DNA from: JBLHKT01 sp043101615
GTDB lineage: Bacteria; Planctomycetota; Phycisphaerae; Phycisphaerales; UBA1924
Direction of reading: 5' to 3'
Assembly: GCA_043101615.1 (NCBI GenBank)
Contig: JBICID010000072.1
Location: 55,533 to 119,532, forward strand
Length of the DNA: 64,000 nucleotides
Position 1 is the stretch's first letter; the number at the start of each line of letters is the position of its first letter. The notes under the pieces were generated by a model. The model saw only the letters and a program-made list of their open reading frames with translations. It was not told where the DNA came from and did not search any database. A program made the position numbers and the translations under genes. This document shows, one piece after another, positions 37,707-47,163 of this stretch.

Positions 37707-40195
37707 GCCCCAGCGTAGGACTCGAGCCGCTCGGCCATCCGACGCACACGCTGCTGCCAGCTCTCGCTGGAGACGGTCGTCGAACGCAGGCTCTCGGCCC
37801 AGACCGGGAAGGCCAGCGGGCTCAGACGCTCGGTCGCCACCACCTCGATCCGCATCCGCGCGACCCGCCCGAGCGTCTCGGCCATGCGTTGGTACTCGAG
37901 CTGCGACTCGAGCACCTCGCGACGGGCCTGCTCCAGCAGCATGTTGCCCGGGTCGAACTCCTCGAACACATCGAAGAACATCTCGCTGGAGGCCTGCAGG
38001 TAGCTGGGGCGCGACTTCCGGCCCGGGTACCCCTGCTGGGTCAGGCCCGCCACCCGGGCGATCTCCCGGAAGTGCCGGCGCGACAGCTGCGCCGCACGCA
38101 CCGCCTCCAGCAGGTCGTCGGTCAGCCCCTCGGGCGACAGCAGGGCGCGCCACGCCTCGGCGTCCAGCTCCAGCGCCGTCTCGCAGCGCAGCTCGATCCC
38201 GTGGTCCGTGCTGCTCGACACCACCGTCACCGGGCTCAGGCGGCTGGCGCGCATGCTCAGCACCGCGCCCAGCCCCTCGTGCACCAGCCGCCCAGCGAAC
38301 GGGAACACGAAGTAGTGCACCTCGCCCCGGATCTCGACCCGCTCGACCACAAGCACCCCCGGCCCGGGCAGCAGCGACACCGCCGCCTGACGCTCCAGGA
38401 TCGGTCGCACCGCCTCCATCTCCGGCCAGGCGTACTCGCCCTGGCCAGCACGCGCGATCAGCGACAGCGCCGCGTCTGCGAGCTGCGTGGACAGCGGCAT
38501 CCGACCCCCGTTCCAACGCGGCACCACGCCCCGGGCGCTCTTCGCGCGGCTCACCCACGCCGTCATCTCGCGCAGGCGCTCCAGCACCAGCGGCTTGCCC
38601 GCGAAGATGAACTTCTGGCCCGGGCTGAGCTTGGAGATGAAGCTCTCCTCGATCGTCCCCAGGGTCCGACCGCTCTGGTACTTCACCAGCACGCCCTCGT
38701 CGCTGACGATCGTCCCGATCCCCAGACGATGCGCCGTCGCCAGCTTCCGAGAGGGCACGATGTACCTGTCGGGCCCGCCGTTCTCCGCCCGCCTCAGCTC
38801 GATCCGCGCGAACTGCGGGTAGGCCCGCAGGCTCTCCCCGCCGCGCCGGCAGAAGTCCATCGCCCACCCCCACTCCTCGTCGGTGAGGTGGCGGTAGGCG
38901 TGCGTGGTGCGGACCTCCGCGAGGAGTTCCGCTTCGACGAAACCGCCACCCAGCGCGCACGTCACCAGATGCTGGGCCAGCACGTCCAGCGGCTTGTCCA
39001 GCGGCGTGCGCGCTTCGAGGTGGCCGGACCGCAGCGCCTCGCGTGCGGCCGCGAACTCGACCAGCTCCAGCGCGTGCGTCGGCACCCCCACGATGCGGGA
39101 GACCTCGCCGGGGCGGTGCCCGGAGCGCCCGGCCCGCTGCGCGAGCCTCGCCACGCCCTTCGGGCTGCCGATCTGCACCACCAGGTCCACGGGGGCGAAG
39201 TCCACCCCCAGGTCCAGCGACGACGTGCAGACCACGCACTTCAGTCGCGACTCGCCCGCCTCGACCCGCAGCATCGCCTCGACGCGCCTGCGGATGTCGC
39301 CCTCCAGCGACCCGTGGTGCAGCGCGACCCGACCGACCAGCCCCGGGTCGGCCTTCTGGATGGCCCGGAACCACAGCTCGGTCTGCGAACGCGTGTTGGT
39401 GAAGACCAGCGTGGTGCCCGCCGCGTGGATCTCCTTGACCACCTCGCCCGCGAGCTGCACGCCCAGGTGCCCCGCCTGCGGGAACCGCTCGACCCCCCCG
39501 GGCGGGAGGACCGTGTCGATCTCGACCGCCTTACCCTCGGGGCCCCTGACCAGCTCGCCGCGCTCGGCGTCCGACCCGAGCAGCACCCGCATCGCCTCGC
39601 CCGTGTTGCCCAGCGTCGCGCTGAGCCCCCAGGTGGGCACGCCCGGGCAGAGGGCACGCAGGCGCGACAGCGCCAGCTCGGTCTGCACGCCGCGCTTGGA
39701 GCCGATCAGCTCGTGCCACTCGTCCACCACGATCAGGTCCAGGGTCCTGAACACCCGCTCGGCGTCCGCGCGAGACAGCATCAGCGTGGCGCTCTCGGGC
39801 GTGGTGACCAGGGCCGTGGGCGGCGCGCGGAGCTGGCGGGCCTTGATGGAGCTGCCCGTGTCACCCGTCCGCTTCTCCACCGTCCAGCCGAGCCCGAGCC
39901 ACCCGAGCGGCTCGGCCAGCGCCTCCACGGTGTCGGTCGCCAGCGCCCGCAGCGGGGTGATCCACAGGACGCGGAGCCCGCCCCCACGCCCGGGGTTCCC
40001 GGCGTGCGCTCGCTGGAGTTCGCGTCGCACCGGGCCGAGCCACACCGCGTGCGTCTTGCCCGTCCCCGTCGCCGAGTGCACCAGCCCGCTGCGCCCGGCA
40101 TCGAACGCGTCCCACACCACGCGCTGGAACGGCATGACACCCCACCCGCGCGAGGCGAACCAGCCCTCGACCGTGGGCCCGCCCGACGCGGTCAC
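37703..40195 (-). CDS. Ligase-associated DNA helicase (Lhr-Core type)
   Basis: A protein of 830 residues, the short Lhr-Core form of superfamily 2. Walker A is ATGTGKT near residue 44, motif Ia ITPLRALA near 76, Walker B DEWHEL near 157, motif III SATLGN near 193, and motif VI QRAGRSGHRPGE near 365. The second half has the winged-helix and Lhr-specific domains. It translocates 3' to 5' on single-stranded DNA and unwinds duplexes. GTG 40193-40195 overlaps the ligase stop by 4 bases. Its operon mates (exonuclease, ligase, PdeM) match the repair cluster studied in Pseudomonas putida. Confidence 0.94.
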   Translation of the reverse strand: MTASGGPTVEGWFASRGWGVMPFQRVVWDAFDAGRSGLVHSATGTGKTHAVWLGPVRRELQRAHAGNPGRGGGLRVLWITPLRALATDTVEALAEPLGWLGLGWTVEKRTGDTGSSIKARQLRAPPTALVTTPESATLMLSRADAERVFRTLDLIVVDEWHELIGSKRGVQTELALSRLRALCPGVPTWGLSATLGNTGEAMRVLLGSDAERGELVRGPEGKAVEIDTVLPPGGVERFPQAGHLGVQLAGEVVKEIHAAGTTLVFTNTRSQTELWFRAIQKADPGLVGRVALHHGSLEGDIRRRVEAMLRVEAGESRLKCVVCTSSLDLGVDFAPVDLVVQIGSPKGVARLAQRAGRSGHRPGEVSRIVGVPTHALELVEFAAAREALRSGHLEARTPLDKPLDVLAQHLVTCALGGGFVEAELLAEVRTTHAYRHLTDEEWGWAMDFCRRGGESLRAYPQFARIELRRAENGGPDRYIVPSRKLATAHRLGIGTIVSDEGVLVKYQSGRTLGTIEESFISKLSPGQKFIFAGKPLVLERLREMTAWVSRAKSARGVVPRWNGGRMPLSTQLADAALSLIARAGQGEYAWPEMEAVRPILERQAAVSLLPGPGVLVVERVEIRGEVHYFVFPFAGRLVHEGLGAVLSMRASRLSPVTVVSSSTDHGIELRCETALELDAEAWRALLSPEGLTDDLLEAVRAAQLSRRHFREIARVAGLTQQGYPGRKSRPSYLQASSEMFFDVFEEFDPGNMLLEQARREVLESQLEYQRMAETLGRVARMRIEVVATERLSPLAFPVWAESLRSTTVSSESWQQRVRRMAERLESYAGA

Positions 40196-41913
40196 GCCCC
40201 GTCCCCCGCCGTCTCGTCCCGCACCATCGCCCGCAGTGACGCCAGCGTGTCGGCGTCCCCGGGCGACTTGTCCGTCCGCCACCGAAGGATCCTGGGGAAA
40301 CGCACCGCGAGCCCGGCCTTGTGCCGGCCCGACTCGCGCACGCCCTCGAATCCCAGCTCGAACACGTGCTCGTGCTCCACGAACCGCACCGGCCCGGCCC
40401 GCCCGGTCGTGTGCGACCGCACCCACCGGTCCAGGCGCTCGATCTCGTCGTTCGAGAGCCCAGAGTACGCCTTGGCGAACGTGACGAGCTCCCGCTCCCC
40501 CTCGTTGTTCTCACCCCAGAGCGCGAACGTGTGGTCCGTGTACAGCGACGCCCTGCGCCCGCTGCCCGGCTGCGAGGCGACCAGCACCGCGTCGACCGTG
40601 CACGGGTCCACCTTCCACTTCCACCAGCCCCCGCCGCGCTCGGGCTGATCCGCCTTCGTACGCCCGACGCCGTAGACCGAGTCCCGGTGCTTGAGCATCA
40701 GGCCCTCGGTCCCGCGCCGGTCGGCCTGTTCGCGCAGCGCCGCCAGCCCCTCCCACGAGTCGGATTCCAGCACCTCCGACAGGCGGATCACCCCGCCGAG
40801 CGCCGGTTCGGTCACACGCTCTAGCCGCCCCCGGCGCTCGCGCAGCGGGCGCGCACGCACGTCCTCGCCGTCCTCCTCCAGCACGTCGTACGCGATGTAG
40901 ACCGCGTGCGTCGGCTCGCCGAACAGCCCGAGCTGCGCCGGCGGCGGGGCCGCCCGGTTCAGGCGCGTCTGCAGCTCGGCGAACGGGCGCGGCCCGTCCC
41001 CCCGCCACACCAGCACCTCCCCGTCGAGCACGCAGTCGCCCAGCCCCCGGGCGGCGGCGACGATCTCCGGGAACTGGTGCGTGAGCACCTCGTCGCCCCG
41101 CGACCACAGCTCCACCGTCTTGGCGCGACGGATAAGTTGCGCCCGGATCCCGTCCCACTTCCACTCCGCCTGCCACCCACCCACGTCGCCCATCGCCAGC
41201 CGCAGCGCCGAGGCCCCGTCCCCGTCGCCGGGGAGTTCCACCTGGTGGGCCAGGAAGAACGGGTACGGGCGGGCCGCACGGTCGCGCTCGGTCTCGCCCC
41301 GGGCGACGAGCGACTCGAAGAAGGCCCGCGTGGGCTCGATCCGCCCCGTCAGGCGTTGCGCGACCAGCGCCCGATCGAGCCCGAACGCGCCGGCCAGCGC
41401 TCGCGTCAGCAGACCCCGCTTCACGCCGACCCGGAAGCCGCCGCGGATCAGCTTGTGGTAGACCAGTCGCTCCTCGTCGCCAAGCAGCCGCCACGTGTCC
41501 GCGATCAGCGCCTTCTTCTGCTCGTCGGGCCTGCCCGCGAGCGCCAGCACGCGGTCCCGCATGAACACGTGCAGCGGTCCGGGGCCGTCCGAGTCCGCGC
41601 GTTCGCCGCGCCCGCCGCTCCCCCGCAGCGCCAGGTGCGACCCGACCAGCAGCGCCACCGTCTCGCTCAGGTCCCCCACCTGCTCGTAGCTCTCAGCCAC
41701 CAGCCACGCCGGCCAGCCGGTCACCTCGATCGCCAGGTCCCGCAGCGCCCGCGAGCTGGTGACACCCCGGGGCCGCTCGCCCGCGATCAGCGTGACGACC
41801 CACGACGCGTCCGCGGGCGCGGCGTGCCGGAAGTAGTCCTCCAGCAGGGCGACCTTCTCCCCCGTCGCGTTGGTGGCGTCCAGCGCCAGGTACAGGCGTG
41901 CGAACCGTCTCAC
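40192..41913 (-). CDS. ATP-dependent DNA ligase
   Basis: A protein of 573 residues. The nucleotidyl-transfer lysine is Lys252 in EWKWDGIRAQ (motif I), with motif III near 320 (AYDVLEEDGEDV), EGLMLKHRD (motif IV, about 402) and WWKWK (motif V, about 425). The N-terminal DNA-binding domain (about 1-215) and C-terminal OB fold are present, so it is a full bacterial ATP-dependent ligase (LigB/LigC-like). It seals nicks in DNA using ATP. ATG 41911-41913 overlaps the exonuclease stop by 4 bases, and the end overlaps the helicase gene by 4. It is an additional ligase; the NAD-dependent ligase is not in the window. Confidence 0.95.
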   Translation of the reverse strand: MRRFARLYLALDATNATGEKVALLEDYFRHAAPADASWVVTLIAGERPRGVTSSRALRDLAIEVTGWPAWLVAESYEQVGDLSETVALLVGSHLALRGSGGRGERADSDGPGPLHVFMRDRVLALAGRPDEQKKALIADTWRLLGDEERLVYHKLIRGGFRVGVKRGLLTRALAGAFGLDRALVAQRLTGRIEPTRAFFESLVARGETERDRAARPYPFFLAHQVELPGDGDGASALRLAMGDVGGWQAEWKWDGIRAQLIRRAKTVELWSRGDEVLTHQFPEIVAAARGLGDCVLDGEVLVWRGDGPRPFAELQTRLNRAAPPPAQLGLFGEPTHAVYIAYDVLEEDGEDVRARPLRERRGRLERVTEPALGGVIRLSEVLESDSWEGLAALREQADRRGTEGLMLKHRDSVYGVGRTKADQPERGGGWWKWKVDPCTVDAVLVASQPGSGRRASLYTDHTFALWGENNEGERELVTFAKAYSGLSNDEIERLDRWVRSHTTGRAGPVRFVEHEHVFELGFEGVRESGRHKAGLAVRFPRILRWRTDKSPGDADTLASLRAMVRDETAGDGA

Positions 41914-43007
41914 AGCAGCTCCCCCTGCCCGCCCGACGACGTGGCGTGCTCAGCCTCGCCCGCCCCGGGGCCGTCCTCGCCACCCTCGCCGGTGTAGCGC
42001 GTGTCCAGCGAGAACGCCTCCAGCCCCCTCTCCTCGCGCAGGTACCGCGCCAGCGCCCCCGCCGACCCGTGCGTGGTGCCGACACGCGACGCGCCCGTCG
42101 CCCCGATCGTCGCCAGCAGCCCGGCCCAGTCGGCGTGATCGGACAGCACGAAGCCTCGGTCGTACCCGCCCCAGCGCCGCCTGCCCCGTACCGCCATCCA
42201 CCCGCTCGCGAACGCGGTGCGGATCCCGCCCGGCCCGAGGAACCCGCGCACCCACACCGTCCCGTTGACCGACGGGGGGGCGACGATCATGCCCCCGCCC
42301 TTCAGGTCACGCGCCGATTCCTTGTTCGCATGCACGCACGAGGGGAGTTCGACGCCCTGCTCGCGGTACACCCCGTTCAGCGGCGCCACCGCCCCGTGAA
42401 CCCCGATCGGCCCGATGCCGGCGTCCAGCATCGCCAGCACACGCTGCGCCTTGCCCAGCGAGTACGTCATCAGCACGCTGGTGCGTCCCGCATCGGCGTT
42501 CTCGCGCCACCACGCGTTGATCTCGTACGCCACCTCCCCCGGCTCGGGCCACCGGTAGATCGGCAGGCCGAAGGTCGTCTCCGTGATGAAGGTGTCGCAC
42601 GCCACCACCTCGAACGGCGCGCACGTGGGGTCCTCGACCGGGCCCGTCGCCCCGTTCTTGTAATCCCCCGACACCACCCACACCTCGCCGGTGGCCATCG
42701 ACTCCACCCGCGCCTGCGCCGAGCCCAGCACGTGCCCGGCCGGGTGCAGGCTCAGGCGCACCCCGTCCTGCGCGATCGTCTCGCCGTACCCGAGCTCGCG
42801 CGCCGTGATGCCCGGCCCGATCCGCTTGCGCAAAAGCCCGGCGGTGCCCGGGGTGCACCAGTACGCCCCGCACCCGGACCGGGCATGGTCGGCGTGCGCA
42901 TGGGTGATGACCGCCCGCTCCACCGGCCTCCACGGGTCGATGTGGAAACCGCCCTCGGCGCACCACAGCCCGTCCGGTGTCGACTCGATCAGTGCTCGCT
43001 CCGCCAC
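41910..43007 (-). CDS. Ligase-associated metallo-beta-lactamase exonuclease
   Basis: A protein of 365 residues with HAHADHARSG near residue 36 (the HxHxDH metal site), HPAGHVLGSAQ near 93, SGDYKNG near 114 and a LSDHADW near 310 in the C-terminal part. This is the MBL/beta-CASP-like exonuclease that accompanies Lhr-Core and ligase. It likely acts on DNA with Mn2+. It is the first gene of the operon. The start GTG 43005-43007 has no clear ribosome binding site; a longer in-frame extension is not domain-like. The stop overlaps the ligase start by 4 bases. Confidence 0.92.
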   Translation of the reverse strand: MAERALIESTPDGLWCAEGGFHIDPWRPVERAVITHAHADHARSGCGAYWCTPGTAGLLRKRIGPGITARELGYGETIAQDGVRLSLHPAGHVLGSAQARVESMATGEVWVVSGDYKNGATGPVEDPTCAPFEVVACDTFITETTFGLPIYRWPEPGEVAYEINAWWRENADAGRTSVLMTYSLGKAQRVLAMLDAGIGPIGVHGAVAPLNGVYREQGVELPSCVHANKESARDLKGGGMIVAPPSVNGTVWVRGFLGPGGIRTAFASGWMAVRGRRRWGGYDRGFVLSDHADWAGLLATIGATGASRVGTTHGSAGALARYLREERGLEAFSLDTRYTGEGGEDGPGAGEAEHATSSGGQGELL

Positions 43008-43276
43008 GATCGGAGGGTATTGCCGATCGGCGTGACCCGGCACCCCCCGAGACCGGCCGGGAACGGGGTTTTCTTCGATCGTGCTGGAACCCGTGCCCCG
43101 CGGGGACCGAACAATCGGTGTCCGGGACCGGTACTTCCCAGTGAAGCCCGCTCCCGAAGGTCGCCGCATACGGCGCCGCCCGATGGCGCCTCCGGCGACA
43201 CCCGGTAGGATGGTCCGGGCGACCATCGACCGCCGCCACGCCCAACCCCCTCCACGCCCGACCCAGGAGGTCCCCC

Positions 43277-44149
43277 GTGACACGCCACCGACCCGCCGCG
43301 TCCACACTCGCCGCGTTCGTGCTGACCGCCGGCCTCGCCGCCGGGAGCGCGACCTCCCAGGCCGCGTCCGCGGAGACCGCGCGCCCCGCGATGGGCGCCG
43401 GCGTCGAGGCGAAGCCGGAGGACCCGCGGACCGAGACGCTCGCCCGCCTGAGCAAGCGCCTCGAGGTCGACTTCCAGGACCAGCCCGCACGCGACGTCTT
43501 CGAGTACATCGCCGACGTGACCGGCGCCGACCTGATCGTGGTGTACGAGTCCGACGTGAACCCCGAGGGCATCGACCCCGAGACCGCCATCGACTTCCGC
43601 GCCCGCAACCAGCCGGCGCTCACCGTGCTCGACCGCGTCATCCGGAACCTGAACGCCGCGCTCGCCCCCTCCTCCGAGTACGACTGGCAGATGACCGTTG
43701 ACGGCGCGTACCAGGTGGGCCCGAAGGACGCGCTGGACCGCGACACCCGCACCGTCATCTACGACGTGGGCGAGCTGCTCTTCGAGGTCCCCAACTTCAA
43801 CAACGCCCCCGACTTCGACCTCCAGACCAGCTCCGGATCCGGCGGGACGCAGAGCCCATTCCAGGGCGCCAGCGGACAGGACGAGGACCGCCTGACCGCC
43901 GAGGAACGGCTCAACAACCTCATCGACCTCATCACCACCGTCGTCGAGCCCGACGCGTGGATCGTCAACGGGGGCACCTCCTCCACCATCACCGCCTACC
44001 AGTCCACACTCATCGTCAAGGCGCCCGACTACGTGCACCGGGCGCTGGGCGGCTACAGCTTCTGGCCCAGCTCCCTCCAGACCAAGCGCTTCGAGGACGG
44101 ACGCCAGGAGACCGACATCCGCCCGCAGCGCCAGCGACGCGGCCCCTGA
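43277..44149 (+). CDS. Secreted protein with secretin-like/planctomycete domain
   Basis: A protein of 290 residues with a signal peptide (about 1-30). A segment at about 60-120 (VDFQDQPARDVFEYIADVTGADLIV) resembles the N-domain seen in secretins and TonB-like STN domains. The later segment LINLI-like TTVVEPDAWIVNGG (about 218-236) is a repeat typical of planctomycete type II secretion-like proteins. The tail is basic (RQRRGP). Start GTG 43277 has AGGAGG at 43265-43270. It precedes the sulfotransferase cluster by 71 bases and could share its transcript. The function is unknown; it may belong to an outer membrane or pilus assembly. Confidence 0.78.
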   Translation: MTRHRPAASTLAAFVLTAGLAAGSATSQAASAETARPAMGAGVEAKPEDPRTETLARLSKRLEVDFQDQPARDVFEYIADVTGADLIVVYESDVNPEGIDPETAIDFRARNQPALTVLDRVIRNLNAALAPSSEYDWQMTVDGAYQVGPKDALDRDTRTVIYDVGELLFEVPNFNNAPDFDLQTSSGSGGTQSPFQGASGQDEDRLTAEERLNNLIDLITTVVEPDAWIVNGGTSSTITAYQSTLIVKAPDYVHRALGGYSFWPSSLQTKRFEDGRQETDIRPQRQRRGP

Positions 44150-44220
44150 CCCAGACGGTCCGGGAACGCCGACGCCCCTAGAAGACCGATGACCGCCGCG
44201 CCCCGGGGTACCATCGTGGC

Positions 44221-45711
44221 GTGACCCCGCCACCCGGCAAGCCGGCCGACGCGCCCCCGTCGCAGGAACTCCTGCGCGCGCAGGAGGCCCTGCGAGCCGG
44301 CCGCTACGGGGTCGCGGCCGACCTCGCCTCCCAGGCGCGACGCAAGAACCCGTCCGACCCGCGCGTGCTCGCCACCCTGGGCCAGGCGCTGGCACGCTCG
44401 GGCAACCCCAAGACCGCCCTGCAGCCGCTCGCCAGGGCGGTGAAGGCCGACCCGGGCAACCTGGGCTACCGGTACGACCTCGCCTTCGCCTACGACGAGA
44501 CGGCCCGCAGCGACGAGGCCCTGCGCGAGATCGACCGCATGCTCGAGGAGCACCCGGGTTTCGACCGCGCGATCCAGCTCCGATGCTCGATCCTGCGACG
44601 GCTCGGACGCACCCGCGAGGCCTGGGAGTGGCTCGCGCCCCGCCTCGACGAGCTCGCCCGCACGCCCGCCGTCGCGCTCGCCGGCGCGAGCGTTCTACCG
44701 CGCGAGGCGGACCCCGCCCCGGTGCTGGAACGCGTGCGCGAGGCCGTCGCCGCACCAGAGACACCCGCCGGGACACGTCGCTCCCTGTTCTACGCCCTCG
44801 CGAAGCTGCTCGACCGGGCCGGCGCCTGCGACGAGGCCTTCGCCGCGATGCAGTCCGCCAACAGGCTCTTCCCGCAGACCGACCTGCGCCAGCACCACAC
44901 ACTCATCGAGCGCATGACCCCGGAGATCCTCGCCTCCATCGAGCCCGCGGACGTGGACGGCTCGTCCGCGGTGCTGGTCTGCGGGATGCCGCGCTCCGGC
45001 ACCACGCTGACCGAGCAGATCCTCTCGGCCCACCCCCGGTGCGCGACGGTCGGGGAGTCGCCCGTGCTGGGGCGTGCGGTGCGCGAGGCGCACACCCACG
45101 CGCAAGAGCACGGGTTCGTCCCGCGCGAGCTCTCGACCAAGCTCGCCCGCCGCTACCTCAGGCACCTGCGCGAGGACGGGCGACCCGACGGGCGCACCGC
45201 GACGCGCGTCGTCGACAAGATGCCCCAGAACATCATGTACCTGGGCGTGGTGGACCGGCTGCTGCCCGGCTGCCGCGTGATCCGGTGCACGCGCGACCCG
45301 CGCGACACCGCCCTGTCGTGCTACATGCAGGACTTCCACGTCGCCCACCCCTACCGCTCGACGTTCGAGTCGCTGGCCGACGAGATGCTGCTGCACGAGG
45401 AGGTGTGGCGACGCTGGAAGGCCGAGACGGGCCTGGCCCTCATGGAGTCCCGCCTCGAGGACCTCACCGCCGACCCGCGCGCGGGCGCCCGCGGGCTGGT
45501 CGAGTTCGCCGGGCTCGCCTGGGACGAGGCCTGCCTGCGCTTCCACGAGACCGCAGGCCACGTCAAGACCGCCAGCGTCGACCAGGTGCGCACCGGCATC
45601 AACACCAGGGGGCACGGGCGCTGGCAGCGCTACGAGAAGTACCTCCGACCGCTCATCGAACGCCTCGCCCCGCTCATCGAACCCTGGGACGCGAGGACGC
45701 CGCACGCATGA
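44221..45711 (+). CDS. TPR-sulfotransferase, copy 1
   Basis: A protein of 496 residues. TPR repeats fill about 15-240. The sulfotransferase half has the 5' PAPS loop CGMPRSGTT (254-262), the helix TEQILSAHP, and the 3' phosphate loop RCTRDPRDTALSCYMQDF (355-372); KMPQN near 333 precedes it. The C-terminus ends with NTRGHGRWQRYEKYLRPL, the family tail. These proteins transfer sulfate from PAPS, often to protein tyrosine or sugar. The substrate is unknown. Start GTG 44221. It is first of four tandem copies and overlaps copy 2 by 4 bases (ATGA). Confidence 0.93.
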   Translation: MTPPPGKPADAPPSQELLRAQEALRAGRYGVAADLASQARRKNPSDPRVLATLGQALARSGNPKTALQPLARAVKADPGNLGYRYDLAFAYDETARSDEALREIDRMLEEHPGFDRAIQLRCSILRRLGRTREAWEWLAPRLDELARTPAVALAGASVLPREADPAPVLERVREAVAAPETPAGTRRSLFYALAKLLDRAGACDEAFAAMQSANRLFPQTDLRQHHTLIERMTPEILASIEPADVDGSSAVLVCGMPRSGTTLTEQILSAHPRCATVGESPVLGRAVREAHTHAQEHGFVPRELSTKLARRYLRHLREDGRPDGRTATRVVDKMPQNIMYLGVVDRLLPGCRVIRCTRDPRDTALSCYMQDFHVAHPYRSTFESLADEMLLHEEVWRRWKAETGLALMESRLEDLTADPRAGARGLVEFAGLAWDEACLRFHETAGHVKTASVDQVRTGINTRGHGRWQRYEKYLRPLIERLAPLIEPWDARTPHA

Positions 45712-47159
45712 CTCCCGGAGCCCAACGAGCAGACGATCACTGGGCGCAGGCCGTCGGGGCGTTCAACGCCGAGCGCTACAAGCTCGCGGCCCTGCACGCC
45801 GAGAAGGCACGGGCCGCACGCCCCGGCGACGCACGCGTGCTGCTGCTGCTCGGGCAGGCCCTCGCCCGCTCGGCCCGCCCGGCGCAGGGCGTCGACCGCC
45901 TCCGGCAGGCCCTGCGCCTCGACCCCGAGAACGCCACCATTCGCGTCACCCTGGCCTCCACCCTCGACGAGGCGGGCCGGCACGACGAGGCGCTCCGCGA
46001 GACCGACGCGATCCTCGAGGCCGATCCCGGGTTCGTGCGGGCCGTCACGCTCCGGGCCACGCTCCTGCGAAGAACCGGGCGGGCACGCGAGGCGTGGGAC
46101 TGGCTCGCCGGACGGCTCGGATCGCTCCCGGAGAGCCCCGCGCTCGCACTCAGCCTCGCGAGCGTCCTCCCCGCCGACGCCGACCCCGGGCCGGTGCTCG
46201 AACGCCTCCGCGCCTCCATCGCGGCCCCCGCGACCCGCCCCAACGAGCGACGCTCGCTCTTCTACGCCCTGGCCAACATGCTCGACCGCGCCGGAGAGCA
46301 CGACGCCGCGTTCAGCGCCGCCGAGTCCGGCGCACGCCTCATCCCCGACCGCAACACCGACCAGCACGCACGCCTGCTCGAGCGCCTGTCCCCCGAGCGC
46401 CTCGCGAGCATCGAGCCCGCCGACTCCGACGCGTCCCACGTCGTGCTCGTCTGCGGGCTCCCGCGCTCCGGCACCACGCTGCACGAGCAGATCCTCGCGG
46501 CCCACCCGCGGGTCGCCACCCTGGGCGAGTGCCCGCTGATCAACACCCTGTCGCGCGAGCTCGTCACACACGCCGAGGAGCACGGGCTCGCGCCCGCCGA
46601 GCTCACCACCAAGCTCTCACGCACGTACCTCAAGCACGCGCGCGAGCACGCGCCGGGGGGCAGGCACGCAGGGGTGATCCTGGACAAGATGCCCCAGAAC
46701 CTCGTGCACCTGGGCGTCGTGGAGCGGCTGCTGCCGGGCGCACGGGTGATCCGATGCTCGCGCGACCCGCGCGACAACGCCCGCAGCCTCTTCTTCATGG
46801 ACTTCGGCGCCCTGCACACCTACCGACGCTCCCTCGACACCCTCGCCGACGAGATCCTCACCTTCGACCGCGCCGCCGAGCGGTGGAGGTCCGAAACACG
46901 CCTCCCCTGGCACGAGTCACGACTGGAGGAACTCACCGCCGACCCGGAGCACGCCGCCCGGGCCCTCGTCGCCTTCACCGGGCTCGAGTGGGACGACGCC
47001 TGCCTCCGATTCCACGAGACCGCCGGGCACGTCAGGACCGCCAGCGACACGCAGATCCGCTCCGGGATCAACACACGCGGCGTCGGACGCTGGCGCCCCT
47101 ACGCCGCCCACCTCGCACCCCTCACCAAGCGACTCGGCCTGCAAGAATCTCCCGACTGA
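45708..47159 (+). CDS. TPR-sulfotransferase, copy 2
   Basis: A protein of 483 residues with the same plan: TPR part about 10-235, PAPS loop CGLPRSGTT near 249, KMPQN near 327 and RCSRDPRDNARSLFFMDF. The 3' loop has DNA in place of DTA, and CYMQ is replaced by LFFM, so binding of the acceptor may differ from copy 1. The tail INTRGVGRWRPYAAHLAPL is conserved. The start ATG 45708 overlaps the copy 1 stop by 4 bases. It is 4 bases before copy 3. It is probably a duplicate that has diverged. Confidence 0.92.
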   Translation: MTPGAQRADDHWAQAVGAFNAERYKLAALHAEKARAARPGDARVLLLLGQALARSARPAQGVDRLRQALRLDPENATIRVTLASTLDEAGRHDEALRETDAILEADPGFVRAVTLRATLLRRTGRAREAWDWLAGRLGSLPESPALALSLASVLPADADPGPVLERLRASIAAPATRPNERRSLFYALANMLDRAGEHDAAFSAAESGARLIPDRNTDQHARLLERLSPERLASIEPADSDASHVVLVCGLPRSGTTLHEQILAAHPRVATLGECPLINTLSRELVTHAEEHGLAPAELTTKLSRTYLKHAREHAPGGRHAGVILDKMPQNLVHLGVVERLLPGARVIRCSRDPRDNARSLFFMDFGALHTYRRSLDTLADEILTFDRAAERWRSETRLPWHESRLEELTADPEHAARALVAFTGLEWDDACLRFHETAGHVRTASDTQIRSGINTRGVGRWRPYAAHLAPLTKRLGLQESPD

Positions 47160-47163
47160 CCCG

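Noticed and set aside
37691..40648. A 985-residue plus-strand frame opposite the Lhr-Core helicase gene.
   Set aside because: It is antisense to a gene with complete helicase motifs and shows no domain.
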